DNA from: Tumebacillus lacus
GTDB lineage: Bacteria; Bacillota; Bacilli; Tumebacillales; Tumebacillaceae
Length of the DNA stretch: 64,000 nt
Reading direction: 5' to 3'
Assembly (NCBI RefSeq): GCF_026410385.1
Contig: NZ_JAPMLT010000010.1
Span: 1 to 64,000 of the forward strand
Below, in pieces: positions 10,408 to 18,671 of the stretch (position 1 is the first letter of the stretch; each line of letters starts with the position of its first letter). The position numbers and the translations under genes were made by a program. Below the pieces are notes generated by a model that searched no databases, was not told the DNA's origin, and was given only the letters and a program-made list of their open reading frames with translations.

Positions 10408-11096
10408 TTACGATGCAACTAAGATATACAATAAACAGATCCGCTAAAAGGCGAAAACTGACTATCACCGTTGAGCGTGACCGCAGTGTTGTCGTACATG
10501 CACCGGATGGTATATCTGACGAAAAAATTGAACAGATAGTGTCGTCAAAGCGCCAATGGATTTATGAGAAATTGAATCACCCTCAAAAATATCAAAACCT
10601 GCCTCATGCTCCAGGGAAGGAACTCGTCAGCGGTGAATCTGCATTCTATTTGGGGCGACAATACCGTCTTGAGATCGTTAAAACGGGTCTTTCAGAGATT
10701 CAGTTTTCCCATCGTTTTCTTATCCCGGATATGCAGGCGGCAAAACAAACGGATGCTTTACGGGAATGGTATATCGGTAAAGCTAAAGAAAAGATTGTTC
10801 CACGGGTGAAGCATCACGCCAGCCAACTCGGTGTCGATGTTGCAAAGGTCAAGATTGTCGACAACCGCTTCCGTTGGGGTTCCTGTACCATGAATGATAA
10901 CGTCAACTTTAACTGGCGGCTTATAAAAGCGCCGATGTTTGTCATTGATTATGTTATCGTTCATGAACTGGCACACCTTATCGAAAACAACCACACACCT
11001 AGGTTCTGGAACATCGTTCGTGCACAAGCTCCGACAATGGAGAAGGCGAAGACATGGTTGAAAGAAAATGGGCAACTGTTGGAACAGATGCTATGA
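10404..11096 (+). CDS. YgjP/SprT-like zinc metallopeptidase linked to R-M operon
   Basis: A 230-aa protein of the YgjP-type (DUF45, M48/WLM-like) metal-dependent hydrolases. The zinc signature HELAHLIENNH lies near residue 190, with the preceding family motif RWGSC near 155. The role of this family is poorly known; members are often found as an extra gene in type I R-M operons. Its start (GTG at 10404, or ATG at 10413) overlaps or nearly touches the hsdR stop, so it is very likely the fourth gene of this operon. A strong terminator follows. A function in R-M subunit turnover or quality control is possible but is inference. Confidence 0.85.
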   Translation: MITMQLRYTINRSAKRRKLTITVERDRSVVVHAPDGISDEKIEQIVSSKRQWIYEKLNHPQKYQNLPHAPGKELVSGESAFYLGRQYRLEIVKTGLSEIQFSHRFLIPDMQAAKQTDALREWYIGKAKEKIVPRVKHHASQLGVDVAKVKIVDNRFRWGSCTMNDNVNFNWRLIKAPMFVIDYVIVHELAHLIENNHTPRFWNIVRAQAPTMEKAKTWLKENGQLLEQML

Positions 11097-11106
11097 TACC
11101 GCACAG

Positions 11107-11139
11107 AAAAGGGACGGGTTCTTTTGAACCGTCCCTTTT
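11107..11139. terminator. Bidirectional terminator between R-M and cytochrome operons
   Basis: A long perfect stem, AAAAGGGACGGGTTC paired with GAACCGTCCCTTTT around a 4-base loop, lies between two convergent units and has A/T tracts on both sides. It can serve both. Confidence 0.9.
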
Positions 11140-11145
11140 CACTAC

Positions 11146-11622
11146 CTACCTCACCAACACCGAATCCGCTCCATAATCCCTGAACAACTGCCCAACCAAA
11201 TCCCGATTCCCCTCATTCACCTCTGCCGACAGCAAAATCTTCCCTTGCTCCACCTGATCGTGAAAATGCTGCGCATTCGGCGGCGAGATCCCGATGTCCA
11301 CCAACGCACCGACCATCCCTCCGCTCCACGTGCCATAGGCGGCACCGGCCAGCGGTCCCAGCGTGACGAGCAGATACCCGGCGGTCGGGTAAAACGCCGT
11401 CGCCATCGCGGCCGACAGCCCCAGCACGCCGCCTATCGCAGCCCCGATCAGCGTCCCGTCGACGATATTATCCGTCTCTCTCTGCTCCGTCGTATACTCC
11501 GGCAACTGATCCGCTTTTGTCACCACCGAGATCTTATCGTGCGTCACATACCGCCCGAGCTCGCTGACGAGGGTGCGGGCGGCTTCTTGCGTTTCAAACA
11601 ATCCGAAGACGTGTTGTGCCAT
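11146..11622 (-). CDS. YflT-like general stress protein with glycine-rich segment
   Basis: The 158-aa product starts with a domain resembling the heat/general stress YflT domain (HVFGLFETQEAARTLVSELG, then KISVVTKAD). A glycine/alanine-rich hydrophobic segment at about 58-110 (GAAIGGVLGLSAAMATAF, GPLAGAAYGTWSGGMVGALV) resembles a glycine zipper and could insert into or associate with the membrane. It lies 11 bases after ccoP in the same direction and may be the last gene of that transcription unit. Precise function unknown. Confidence 0.75.
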   Translation of the reverse strand: MAQHVFGLFETQEAARTLVSELGRYVTHDKISVVTKADQLPEYTTEQRETDNIVDGTLIGAAIGGVLGLSAAMATAFYPTAGYLLVTLGPLAGAAYGTWSGGMVGALVDIGISPPNAQHFHDQVEQGKILLSAEVNEGNRDLVGQLFRDYGADSVLVR

Positions 11623-11633
11623 CCTCTTTCACC

Positions 11634-12179
11634 TCACTTCAGCGTCTTGAGATACAGGGCGATCGATTCGATCTGGTTTTCGTTCAGGCCGAGCGCCGGC
11701 GGGGCGGGCATGCCTTTGTCCGGGCGGCCGTTGTGCAGGATGTTGATCAGGCCTTCGTCGCCGAGGCGTGCGTGGACGCCGGCCATGCCCGGGCCGATCT
11801 TGCGTTCGGCGGTGACGTTGTGACAGCCGGCGCAGGAGGCGCCGAACACCTCCGCTCCCGCTTCGACGGTCGGTTCTGCGGCCGGGGATGCTTCCATCCG
11901 GTCGTCGACCGGTTTGGCTGCCAGCGCGTAGTACAACCCCCAGACCGCGAGGGCGGCGTAGACGAATTTCAAAAACTTAGGAACGCCGGCGTGACCCATT
12001 TTGATATCGGAGACGACGTCGTAGTGCCCTTTGTCTTGATGAGGTTCGACTTCTTCCGGTGTCATAAAGACTTCGGCTTGTTCGGTGGGCGCGGGGGTGG
12101 CGGGCGTCTGTTTCTCCGGGTCTTCCGAAAAATGGGACTCCGGGTTTGCCGGCTGTTTCGGGTCGCGGGTGTCCGACAT
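11634..12179 (-). CDS. ccoP: Membrane-anchored monoheme cytochrome c of cbb3 oxidase
   Basis: A 181-aa protein with a proline/glutamate-rich cytoplasmic N-terminus, one transmembrane helix (FLKFVYAALAVWGLYYAL, about 64-81) and a cytochrome c domain with CAGCH at about 112-116 and a possible axial methionine in KGMPAP near 151. It passes electrons to the oxidase subunit encoded upstream. Proteobacterial CcoP has two heme domains and about 300 residues; this one has only one CxxCH. It is the fourth gene of the operon ccoN-ccoO-ccoS-ccoP. Confidence 0.88.
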   Translation of the reverse strand: MSDTRDPKQPANPESHFSEDPEKQTPATPAPTEQAEVFMTPEEVEPHQDKGHYDVVSDIKMGHAGVPKFLKFVYAALAVWGLYYALAAKPVDDRMEASPAAEPTVEAGAEVFGASCAGCHNVTAERKIGPGMAGVHARLGDEGLINILHNGRPDKGMPAPPALGLNENQIESIALYLKTLK

Positions 12180-12203
12180 GTCGGGCTCCTCCTTTCGGCC
12201 GTG

Positions 12204-12344
12204 TTAGTCGTCTTGCAACATGCGGTATTTGACGCCTTCTGCGTCGTCGAACTGACCGGTCTTCCAGCACCAGAGCAGGACCATTCCCGCTCCGCCGGTC
12301 ATGCTCAGGCAGACACCGATCAGCATCCATGCGCCGATGGTCAT
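12204..12344 (-). CDS. ccoS: Small cbb3 oxidase assembly protein, CcoS-like (46 aa)
   Basis: A 46-aa reading frame fills the gap between ccoO and ccoP, with GGAGG upstream of its ATG. One transmembrane helix is followed by a short tail, WKTGQFDDAEGVKYRML, which strongly resembles the CcoS maturation protein tail (W-x-SGQFDD-x-EGP-x-YR). CcoS is needed for heme and copper insertion into cbb3 oxidases. Position, size and tail motif agree. CcoQ-type small subunits are the alternative. Confidence 0.8.
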   Translation of the reverse strand: MTIGAWMLIGVCLSMTGGAGMVLLWCWKTGQFDDAEGVKYRMLQDD

Positions 12345-12374
12345 CGCGTGTTCCTCCCTTGCTTCCTTCTTCTG

Positions 12375-12875
12375 TTAGTCTTTTGGAGCGGGCTTGAGAC
12401 TGAGCATGTAGGCCACGAGGTCGTCGCGGTCCTGCTGCGAGAGGTAGTCGTATTTCGGCATGATCGAGGCGGGTCCCCCGATCTTTTGCGGGTTGAGCAG
12501 GTGTTCATGCTGCCAGTCTGCGCTGTAGCGGGTGCCGACCCACGTCAGGTCCGGCCCCGTGCGCTGCGTCATGATCAGCGTCGGTTTGTCGTAGTAGTAG
12601 TCGCCCGGCACCGAGACCGGTCCCAGTTTGGAGTCGGCTCGGACCGGACGCACCGCTTGCGTGTGGCAGTAGTTGCAGCCTTCGCGGATGTAGACGTGGC
12701 GGCCTCGCGCCTCCGCCGAGTCGGTCGGGTAGTTTTTCAACTCGGCCGACTTGGTCGGCGTGACCACACTTTCGTCAAAGTAGGGCAACACGATGGTGCC
12801 CATCGTACCCACGAGGACCAAGAGGACCGCTCCAAACAGCAGAATACCGGGGCTTTTCTCCGCTTCATTCGCCAT
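12375..12875 (-). CDS. ccoO: cbb3 oxidase monoheme cytochrome c subunit II
   Basis: A 166-aa protein with an N-terminal membrane anchor (GILLFGAVLLVLVGTMGTIV, about 10-29) and a cytochrome c domain with heme motif CNYCH near residue 68, preceded by GRHVYIREG and followed by QAVRP, a typical CcoO neighbourhood. GPDLTWVGTRYSADW and PQKIGGPASIMPKYDYL are also characteristic, with the axial methionine probably in SIMPKY. It follows ccoN after 22 bases and is shorter than proteobacterial CcoO. Confidence 0.93.
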   Translation of the reverse strand: MANEAEKSPGILLFGAVLLVLVGTMGTIVLPYFDESVVTPTKSAELKNYPTDSAEARGRHVYIREGCNYCHTQAVRPVRADSKLGPVSVPGDYYYDKPTLIMTQRTGPDLTWVGTRYSADWQHEHLLNPQKIGGPASIMPKYDYLSQQDRDDLVAYMLSLKPAPKD

Positions 12876-12897
12876 GTCGCATCACCTCATTTTTTTC

Positions 12898-14328
12898 TTA
12901 TCGAGCGAGGAGCATCGGGTCTTCCGTCTGTTCGATCGGCTTGCCGCTTCGTGCCGATTTGATCAGGTTCCAGGCGAAGAAGATCTGGCCGAGGAACATC
13001 AGCGAGCCGCCGACGGCCCGTCCGATCAGGAAGACGTGGAGCGACTCCATCACCTGCAGGAACGAGGCTCCGAGCTGTTTGCCGTCCATCCACTCAAAGC
13101 CTTGGATGACCCCGGCCGTCCACATCGCAAAGCCGAAGATGACAAAGCCGAGCACCGACAGCCAATAATGCCAGTTCATCATCGCCCGCGAATAGAGATG
13201 GCGGCCGGTCAGACGGGGGAACATGTAGTAGATGCCCGAGAACAGCACCAGCGAAAATCCGCCGAACAAGGGCATGTGTGCGTGTCCCACCGTCCAGTAG
13301 GTATAGTGCAGGATGGCGTGCGGCCCCATCAACGCTTGGAACGGGCCTTGGATGCAGGCGAGGCCGTAGAACAGCGCACCGGTCATCAAAAATTTCAAGG
13401 AGACGTTTTCCGAGACTTTGTACCAGACCCCTTTCATCGTGCCGATGACGTTGGCGAGCACCGACCAGACCGGGATCAAGAGCAAGAGCGACGGAATGAT
13501 GCCCGCCTTCATCAGCCAGAGCGGGATCGGCCCGTTGATCAGATGATGCGGGCCGTTCCAGACGTAAAAGGCGGCGATGGTCCAAAAGCCGATCAAAGAC
13601 AGTTTGTGCGAATAGATCGGCCGGTCGACGAGCTTTGGCATCAGGTAGTAGAGCAGTCCGACGCCGACCGGGGTCAGCCAAAGACCGATGATGTTGTGCA
13701 TGTAGTAGTAATAATAGTTGGCCTGCGCCATGCCCGGTCCCATCCAGCCGGCCGGGATGTTGCCGACGATGTAGACGATCGCCAGGAAGGTGACCGACCC
13801 GAGCCAGTACCAGAGCGAGACGTAGAGCACGCGCTCTTTGCGGTTTTTCACTGTCATGAACAAGTTGGTCCAGAGCGAGGCGACGCAGATGACGACGCCG
13901 ATGTCAAACAGCAGCGGCATCTCCGCGTATTCGACGCCCGTCTGGTAGCCGGCTGCGATGGCCATCGCGCCGAACAGGTAGTTGAGCATCCAGTACACGG
14001 CGGTGAACATCCCCAGTTTTTCGCTCCACAGCTTGGTCTTGCACAGGGCGGGCACCCCGTACGTCATCGCGCCGAAAAAGGCGGATGTCATCCAGCCGAT
14101 GACGGCGGTGTTGACATGGACGGGGCGCAGTCTGCCGTAGGACAGATAGGTCTGCAAAAAGCGGTTTCCCGTCAAAAAATCAGGGTTGATCGACTTTAAA
14201 GCTACGATCAGCCCGAGCACCATGCTCAGCAAGAGCCAGAACACCGAAGTGTAGATCAGCATTTTGACCGTCGCGCTCGCATAGGGATCGCGTGCGGGAA
14301 CGTGTGTGGTGGCGGCGCTTTGTGCCAT
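12898..14328 (-). CDS. ccoN: cbb3-type cytochrome c oxidase catalytic subunit I
   Basis: The 476-aa heme-copper oxidase subunit reduces O2 at the heme b3-CuB centre. It is a polytopic membrane protein of about 12 helices. Metal-ligand histidines are visible: HVNTAVIGW near residue 70, HNIIGLW near 210, the CuB histidine pair in WNGPHHLING near 255, and VGHAHMPLFGGF near 345. The ATG at 14328 lies behind AAAGGAG. The frame stays open much further upstream, but that is only a shadow of the opposite-strand gene. First gene of a minus-strand operon with ccoO, ccoS and ccoP. High-affinity cbb3 oxidases are less common in Firmicutes than aa3-type enzymes and suggest microaerobic respiration. Confidence 0.95.
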   Translation of the reverse strand: MAQSAATTHVPARDPYASATVKMLIYTSVFWLLLSMVLGLIVALKSINPDFLTGNRFLQTYLSYGRLRPVHVNTAVIGWMTSAFFGAMTYGVPALCKTKLWSEKLGMFTAVYWMLNYLFGAMAIAAGYQTGVEYAEMPLLFDIGVVICVASLWTNLFMTVKNRKERVLYVSLWYWLGSVTFLAIVYIVGNIPAGWMGPGMAQANYYYYYMHNIIGLWLTPVGVGLLYYLMPKLVDRPIYSHKLSLIGFWTIAAFYVWNGPHHLINGPIPLWLMKAGIIPSLLLLIPVWSVLANVIGTMKGVWYKVSENVSLKFLMTGALFYGLACIQGPFQALMGPHAILHYTYWTVGHAHMPLFGGFSLVLFSGIYYMFPRLTGRHLYSRAMMNWHYWLSVLGFVIFGFAMWTAGVIQGFEWMDGKQLGASFLQVMESLHVFLIGRAVGGSLMFLGQIFFAWNLIKSARSGKPIEQTEDPMLLAR

Positions 14329-14523
14329 GGTTGAGTCTCCTTTCGGTTTTGGTGCTGCTTTCGTTCCGGGATGCGGTTCTTTTAAAATGTTCCCTATGGC
14401 GGGAGGGTTATGCACCGATGGCAGACGTTGTGCGGTTTGCCCAAGATGTACTGTGTCCTCGGTGCGCCGCATATGGTGTGTCAAGGAACAGTTCGTATCA
14501 CGGACGGAAGGGAGGCGGGGAGC

Positions 14524-15393
14524 ATGATCTATGCGTCGCGCTTTTTGCGGCTGGTCAGCCCCTATCTGCGCGGGCCGGATGTGACGTTTCTCCAAGAGCG
14601 GCTGCTCGAATCGGGCGTCTCCTACGAGACCCCGGACGGCGTGTTCGGCCCGATGACGGCCGAGGCGGTGCGGCGGTTTCAGGAGATGCACCAGTTGCAA
14701 CTGGACGGCGTGGTCGGGCCGCAGACGTGGTCGGCGCTCGGCGGTGCGGAATCGACCGGGGCCCTGACGGCGGAAAACGGCTCGGTGGCGGTGATGGCGA
14801 CCGGCGAGTATCGGCTCCAGATCGACACGGAGCGGTTTGTGCTCTATGTGTACAAATCGGCGCAACTCGTCAAAACGTACGGGATCGCAGTCGGCACGCC
14901 GCAGACGCCGACGCCGCTCGGAGACTGGAAGATCACGCAAAAGGCGCTAAATCCGGGCGGCCCGTTCGGCACGCGCTGGATGCGGCTGTCGATCCCGTTC
15001 GGCGGCTACGGCATCCACGGCACCGACAACCCGCACTCCATCGGCAAAGCGGTCTCGCACGGCTGCGTCCGGCTGCAAAACCGCGATGTCGAGGAACTGT
15101 ACGAGATGGTGCCGATCGGCACGATGGTGAAGGTGACCGGCCGCGTGCAAACGTCGCGCATCCTGCGCATCGGCGTGACCTACGGGGCGGATGTGGTGGA
15201 AGCGCAACGGATGCTTCAGGTGCTCGGCTATTACAAGGGCGATCTCGACGGGATGTACGGGCCGGCGACGGCGGCGGCCGTTCGCTCGTTTCAGGCGGAC
15301 AAAGACCTCGTTGTCGACGGAATCGTCGGCATGAATACGATTGAGAGTCTGCATATGCACTATGATGAAGCGCTCGGCACCCGGACGCCGTAG
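14524..15393 (+). CDS. L,D-transpeptidase with two peptidoglycan-binding domains
   Basis: A 289-aa protein with three parts: an N-terminal peptidoglycan-binding domain (about 15-70; GPMTAEAVRRFQEMHQL, GPQTWSALG), a YkuD L,D-transpeptidase domain (about 95-210), and a second peptidoglycan-binding domain (about 220-285; AQRMLQVLGYYKGDLDGMYG). The catalytic motif HGTDNPHSIGKAVSHGCVRL near residue 160 contains the nucleophilic cysteine. Such enzymes make 3-3 crosslinks or attach proteins to the wall. The chosen ATG follows GGAGGCGGGGAGC. No signal peptide is visible from this start or from upstream starts, which is odd for a wall enzyme unless it acts inside the mother cell on the spore cortex. 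Confidence 0.9.
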   Translation: MIYASRFLRLVSPYLRGPDVTFLQERLLESGVSYETPDGVFGPMTAEAVRRFQEMHQLQLDGVVGPQTWSALGGAESTGALTAENGSVAVMATGEYRLQIDTERFVLYVYKSAQLVKTYGIAVGTPQTPTPLGDWKITQKALNPGGPFGTRWMRLSIPFGGYGIHGTDNPHSIGKAVSHGCVRLQNRDVEELYEMVPIGTMVKVTGRVQTSRILRIGVTYGADVVEAQRMLQVLGYYKGDLDGMYGPATAAAVRSFQADKDLVVDGIVGMNTIESLHMHYDEALGTRTP

Positions 15394-15413
15394 TGCGTGG
15401 GCGAAACGAAAAA

Positions 15414-15450
15414 AACAGGCATCTGCCGTCACGGGGCAGGTGCCTGTTTT
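15414..15450. terminator. Terminator between convergent genes
   Basis: AACAGGCATCTGCC pairs with GGCAGGTGCCTGTT around a 7-base loop with a T tail. It lies between the L,D-transpeptidase and HD-GYP genes, which point at each other. Confidence 0.85.
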
Positions 15451-15451
15451 G

Positions 15452-16702
15452 TTAGGCTTCTTTTTGATGGAGACGTTCGAGGGCGATCAGAAAGGCGTCG
15501 ACGGCAGGCGACCAAAATTGGGTGCCGCTGCCTTGGCGCAGGATCTCCGCCGCCTGGTGCGGGGACAGCGCGTTGCGGTAGGCCCGGTTGCTCGTCATCG
15601 CGTCATACGCGTCGGCGACGGCTGTCAGTTTGGCGAACATCGGGATCTGGTCGTCGGTCAGGCCTTTGGGATAGCCGCGGCCGTCCGGGCGTTCGTGGTG
15701 GTAGAGCACGATCTCCAGCATCTGTTCACGCTCCGCTTCGGTGAGGACGGTGGAGTGCTGGTAGACGCGGCGTAGCAGTTCTTCGCCGATCACCGGATGC
15801 TGTTTCATGATGTCGTACTCTTCGGGGGTCAGTTTGCCCGGTTTGTTCAGCACACTGTCCGGGATGCCGATCTTGCCGATGTCGTGCAGCAGACCGCCGA
15901 GGTGGATGATCTCCAGATCGCGCGGTCCAAGGCCGAGACCTGCGGCGATCATCACCGCGTAGTCGGCGACGCGCTCGCTGTGACCGGCGGTGTAGGGATC
16001 GCGCTTTTCCAAGGAGGAGGCGAAGGCGAGCATCACCTGCTGATTGGCGTTGGCGAGCTGGGTGTTCAGCCCTTCGAGCTGCGTGAATTGCTTGCGTACG
16101 CGGATCGTCTGCCGGATGCCGACCGTCCGCCAGCGGAACAAGGAGATGATCGCGAGGATCAGCAGCCCGTGCGCCAGCGAGGCGAGCAGCGGGTCAGGCT
16201 CCAGAGCGGGCAGGTGCGTGGACAAGACCACATAAAAGATCAGGAAGGTCGAGTCCATCAGCGTGAAACGCAACAACTCCCGCTTCCACCCGGGCGTGCG
16301 CAAGGGCAGTTGGTAGAGAAACGAGGTGACGAGCACCGTCATCAATTGGGTGAGCACGACTGTGCCGGTCAGGATGGTGACGAGCGACAGCAGATGACCG
16401 GTGGGCAGCAAGTGTTGCAGGTAGGAATGGGTAAAGAGGATCATAAACGACTGATTGATCAGCACCAAAAGGTTGAGCGGGCGGTACGGTTGGCGTTTGC
16501 GCAGCCGCTCCACCGTATAGCAGACCAGATAGGCGGCGGTGGCAAACAACAGCATCGGCCAGTCGCCAAACTGGATGGCGGCGACCCACAGCAGGATGTG
16601 AGCGTCTTCGCGAAAGGCGGCCCGGTCGCCGATGGGTACGATGTACACTTGGTAGTACGCCACGTACGTCAGGATCGAAAATAAAAGGAAGTGGAGGATC
16701 AT
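15452..16702 (-). CDS. Membrane HD-GYP domain protein (probable cyclic-di-GMP hydrolase)
   Basis: A 416-aa protein with about six to seven N-terminal transmembrane helices (residues 1-190), a short coiled linker (about 200-225) and a C-terminal HD-GYP domain. Catalytic motifs are visible: HSERVADYAV near 243, LLHDIGKIGIPD near 270, HPVIGEELL near 300, and HHERPDGRGYP near 336. HD-GYP proteins hydrolyse cyclic di-GMP; the membrane part probably senses a signal. The ATG is preceded by AAGGAG. The gene appears monocistronic. Confidence 0.9.
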   Translation of the reverse strand: MILHFLLFSILTYVAYYQVYIVPIGDRAAFREDAHILLWVAAIQFGDWPMLLFATAAYLVCYTVERLRKRQPYRPLNLLVLINQSFMILFTHSYLQHLLPTGHLLSLVTILTGTVVLTQLMTVLVTSFLYQLPLRTPGWKRELLRFTLMDSTFLIFYVVLSTHLPALEPDPLLASLAHGLLILAIISLFRWRTVGIRQTIRVRKQFTQLEGLNTQLANANQQVMLAFASSLEKRDPYTAGHSERVADYAVMIAAGLGLGPRDLEIIHLGGLLHDIGKIGIPDSVLNKPGKLTPEEYDIMKQHPVIGEELLRRVYQHSTVLTEAEREQMLEIVLYHHERPDGRGYPKGLTDDQIPMFAKLTAVADAYDAMTSNRAYRNALSPHQAAEILRQGSGTQFWSPAVDAFLIALERLHQKEA

Positions 16703-16791
16703 AGCGTTCTCCTTATGACGTATATAAATGATCTTAAAAGTCAGAAAAGTACATCATTCATTTCGAGGCCTGTGAAACGTTTTCCTGCAAA

Positions 16792-16822
16792 AAAAGAACC
16801 ATCTGAAAATTTTTCAGATGGC
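16792..16822 (-). terminator. Terminator of the acuABC operon
   Basis: On the minus strand, GCCATCTGAAAA and TTTTCAGATGG form a stem followed by a T-rich run, directly after the acuC stop codon. Confidence 0.85.
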
Positions 16823-16824
16823 TT

Positions 16825-17988
16825 TTACAAAAACGGTGTGCCGTTCAACACGCGGCGCACGGTGATTTGGTTTTTTTCTTCGATCTCGGCACGGCGCGGG
16901 ATCGGCTCGAACAGATTCGGCGGATCGACGAACTGCGTCGGCAGCGGGTCGGGCGCATCGCCTTGCCAGCGGGCGATCCACTCCGGGGGCAGTGCTTCCG
17001 GCAATGGTCGGCCGAGCATCTCCGCCCAGAGCATCGTCCAGGCGCGGGGCACGACGCGCCAGATGTCGTAGCCGCCGCCGCCGACCGCCACATAGCGGCC
17101 GCCGCAGAGTTTGTGCGCGAGGCGGTGCGTCAGGCGCGGCATCTCGCGGTAGATGCGCGTGGTCGCACAGAGGTGGGTCAGCGGGTCGTAGCGGTGCGCG
17201 TCGCAGCCGTTCTGATGGATGATCAGGTCGGGGGCGAACGCGTCCAGCACCGGTTCGAGGATCGCGGTCAAGCTCTCCATCCACGACTCGTCCTCCGTAA
17301 ACGCTTCCAAAGGCACGTTGAGCGAGTAGCCGTAGCCGCGCCCTTCGCCGCGTTCGGTGATCTCGCCGGTGCCGGGATAGAGGTATTTGCCCGTCTCGTG
17401 AAAAGAGATCGTCAGCACGTCCGGGTCTTCGTAAAACATCCACTGCACGCCGTCGCCGTGGTGGGCGTCGGTGTCGATGTAGGCGATCCGCGCCCCTGCG
17501 TACTTTTTCTTGACGTGGGCGATGGCGACTGCGATGTCGTTGTACACGCAAAATCCGGACGCCTGTGCCCGGTGCGCGTGGTGCAGGCCGCCGGCGAGAT
17601 TGATCGCATGGTCGGCCTTGCCCGACATTACCAGTTCGGCCGCCTGCACGGTACCGCCGGCGACGAGTGCGGAGGCGTCGTGCATGCCGGGAAAGATCGG
17701 CGTGTCCTCTGTGCCGAGCCCCCACGGGGCATAGGAGTCCGGGTCGGCGTCCGGCAACGAGGCACGCTGCACCGCGTCCAAATAGCGCGAGTCGTGGACG
17801 GCGAGCAGTTGCTCCATCGTGGCGGGCACCGGCTCGATCAGCGGGACGCCGTCGAGCAGGCGCAAGGTGTGGATCAGGTCGAGCGTCATCTCCAGCCGCT
17901 TCGGGTTGAACGGATGATCTTCCGTAAATTTATAGCGGGTAAACGCGTCGCTGTAGACAAACGCGACTTTATCCTCTGCATGCCTCAC
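16825..17988 (-). CDS. acuC: Acetoin utilization deacetylase (class I HDAC-like)
   Basis: AcuC (387 aa) removes acetyl groups from acetyl-CoA synthetase (AcsA), re-activating it; it belongs to the zinc-dependent histone deacetylase superfamily. Metal and active-site motifs are visible: GGLHHAHRAQASGFC near 132-147, YIDTDAHHGDGVQ near 170-182, and the downstream NGCDAHRYDPLTHL. GGGGYD near 300 is also family-typical. The start is a GTG behind GAGGTG, the site overlapping the end of acuB. Third gene of acuABC, divergent from the target gene acsA. Confidence 0.95.
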   Translation of the reverse strand: MRHAEDKVAFVYSDAFTRYKFTEDHPFNPKRLEMTLDLIHTLRLLDGVPLIEPVPATMEQLLAVHDSRYLDAVQRASLPDADPDSYAPWGLGTEDTPIFPGMHDASALVAGGTVQAAELVMSGKADHAINLAGGLHHAHRAQASGFCVYNDIAVAIAHVKKKYAGARIAYIDTDAHHGDGVQWMFYEDPDVLTISFHETGKYLYPGTGEITERGEGRGYGYSLNVPLEAFTEDESWMESLTAILEPVLDAFAPDLIIHQNGCDAHRYDPLTHLCATTRIYREMPRLTHRLAHKLCGGRYVAVGGGGYDIWRVVPRAWTMLWAEMLGRPLPEALPPEWIARWQGDAPDPLPTQFVDPPNLFEPIPRRAEIEEKNQITVRRVLNGTPFL

Positions 17989-17991
17989 AGG

Positions 17992-18639
17992 CTACACCTC
18001 GCCTTGCGAAGACGCGCACGGATGGTGGATGACGGTGTACCCGGCGTTTTCAATGTCTTGCAGGAAGCGGCGCGGGTCCATCGTGCGAACGCGGAAGACG
18101 ATCCGCTTGCAGCCTGCGACCGGGCTTGGGAACACCATCACCGTCGAGGTGTTCATCCGGCGGGCGCGCAGCAGGTCGGCGATGTCGGCGAGCATGCCGG
18201 GGCGGTCGGGCACTTCGATCTCGACGCGCGAGGTGGGGGCGTTGACGCCCATCATCTCGACCAGCGTATGCAGGATGTCACGCTCCGAGATGATGCCGAC
18301 GAGACGGCCTTGCGAGACGACGGGCAGACAGCCGATGCGGTGACGGTGCATCTGAGCGGCCGCGTCCTCGACAAAGTCCAGCCGGTGGCAGGTGTGCACG
18401 TCCTTGACCATGATCTTGTCCACCAGCGTCTCTCGCAGCAGTTGGTCATCGCACGACTCCAGCGTCGAAGGCTTGGCGTCGCGCAGGTCGCGGTCGGAGA
18501 CAAGGCCGACGAGATAGCCGTCCCGGACGACCGGCATGTGACGCACGCGGTGCGCTTTGGAGATGTCGAGCGCGTCTTGCACCGACATCGACTGTGTCAG
18601 CGTGACGACGTTCTCGGTCATGATCGATTCTACGAGCAT
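17992..18639 (-). CDS. acuB: AcuB: tandem CBS domains plus ACT domain
   Basis: A 215-aa protein with two CBS domains (about 1-60, IMTENVVTLTQSMSVQDAL and GLVSDRDLRDA; and about 75-135, GIISERDILHTL) followed by an ACT-type domain (about 138-205, EVPDRPGMLADIADLLR). CBS pairs bind adenine nucleotides, suggesting that AcuB relays energy state to the AcuA/AcuC acetylation cycle, though its exact role is not settled. The ATG follows AGGAGGACC. It lies between acuA and acuC with short gaps. Confidence 0.93.
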   Translation of the reverse strand: MLVESIMTENVVTLTQSMSVQDALDISKAHRVRHMPVVRDGYLVGLVSDRDLRDAKPSTLESCDDQLLRETLVDKIMVKDVHTCHRLDFVEDAAAQMHRHRIGCLPVVSQGRLVGIISERDILHTLVEMMGVNAPTSRVEIEVPDRPGMLADIADLLRARRMNTSTVMVFPSPVAGCKRIVFRVRTMDPRRFLQDIENAGYTVIHHPCASSQGEV

Positions 18640-18671
18640 GTGGAGGTCCTCCTTTGTTTCTGGAACTGCCT

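Noticed and set aside
11616-14199. Plus-strand frames opposite the cbb3 operon
   Set aside because: They overlap four recognisable cytochrome oxidase genes and show no protein family features.
14329-14940. N-terminal extension of the ccoN reading frame
   Set aside because: The minus-strand frame stays open here only because it mirrors the codon bias of the L,D-transpeptidase gene on the plus strand; it lacks membrane-protein composition and the ATG at 14328 has a good ribosome site.
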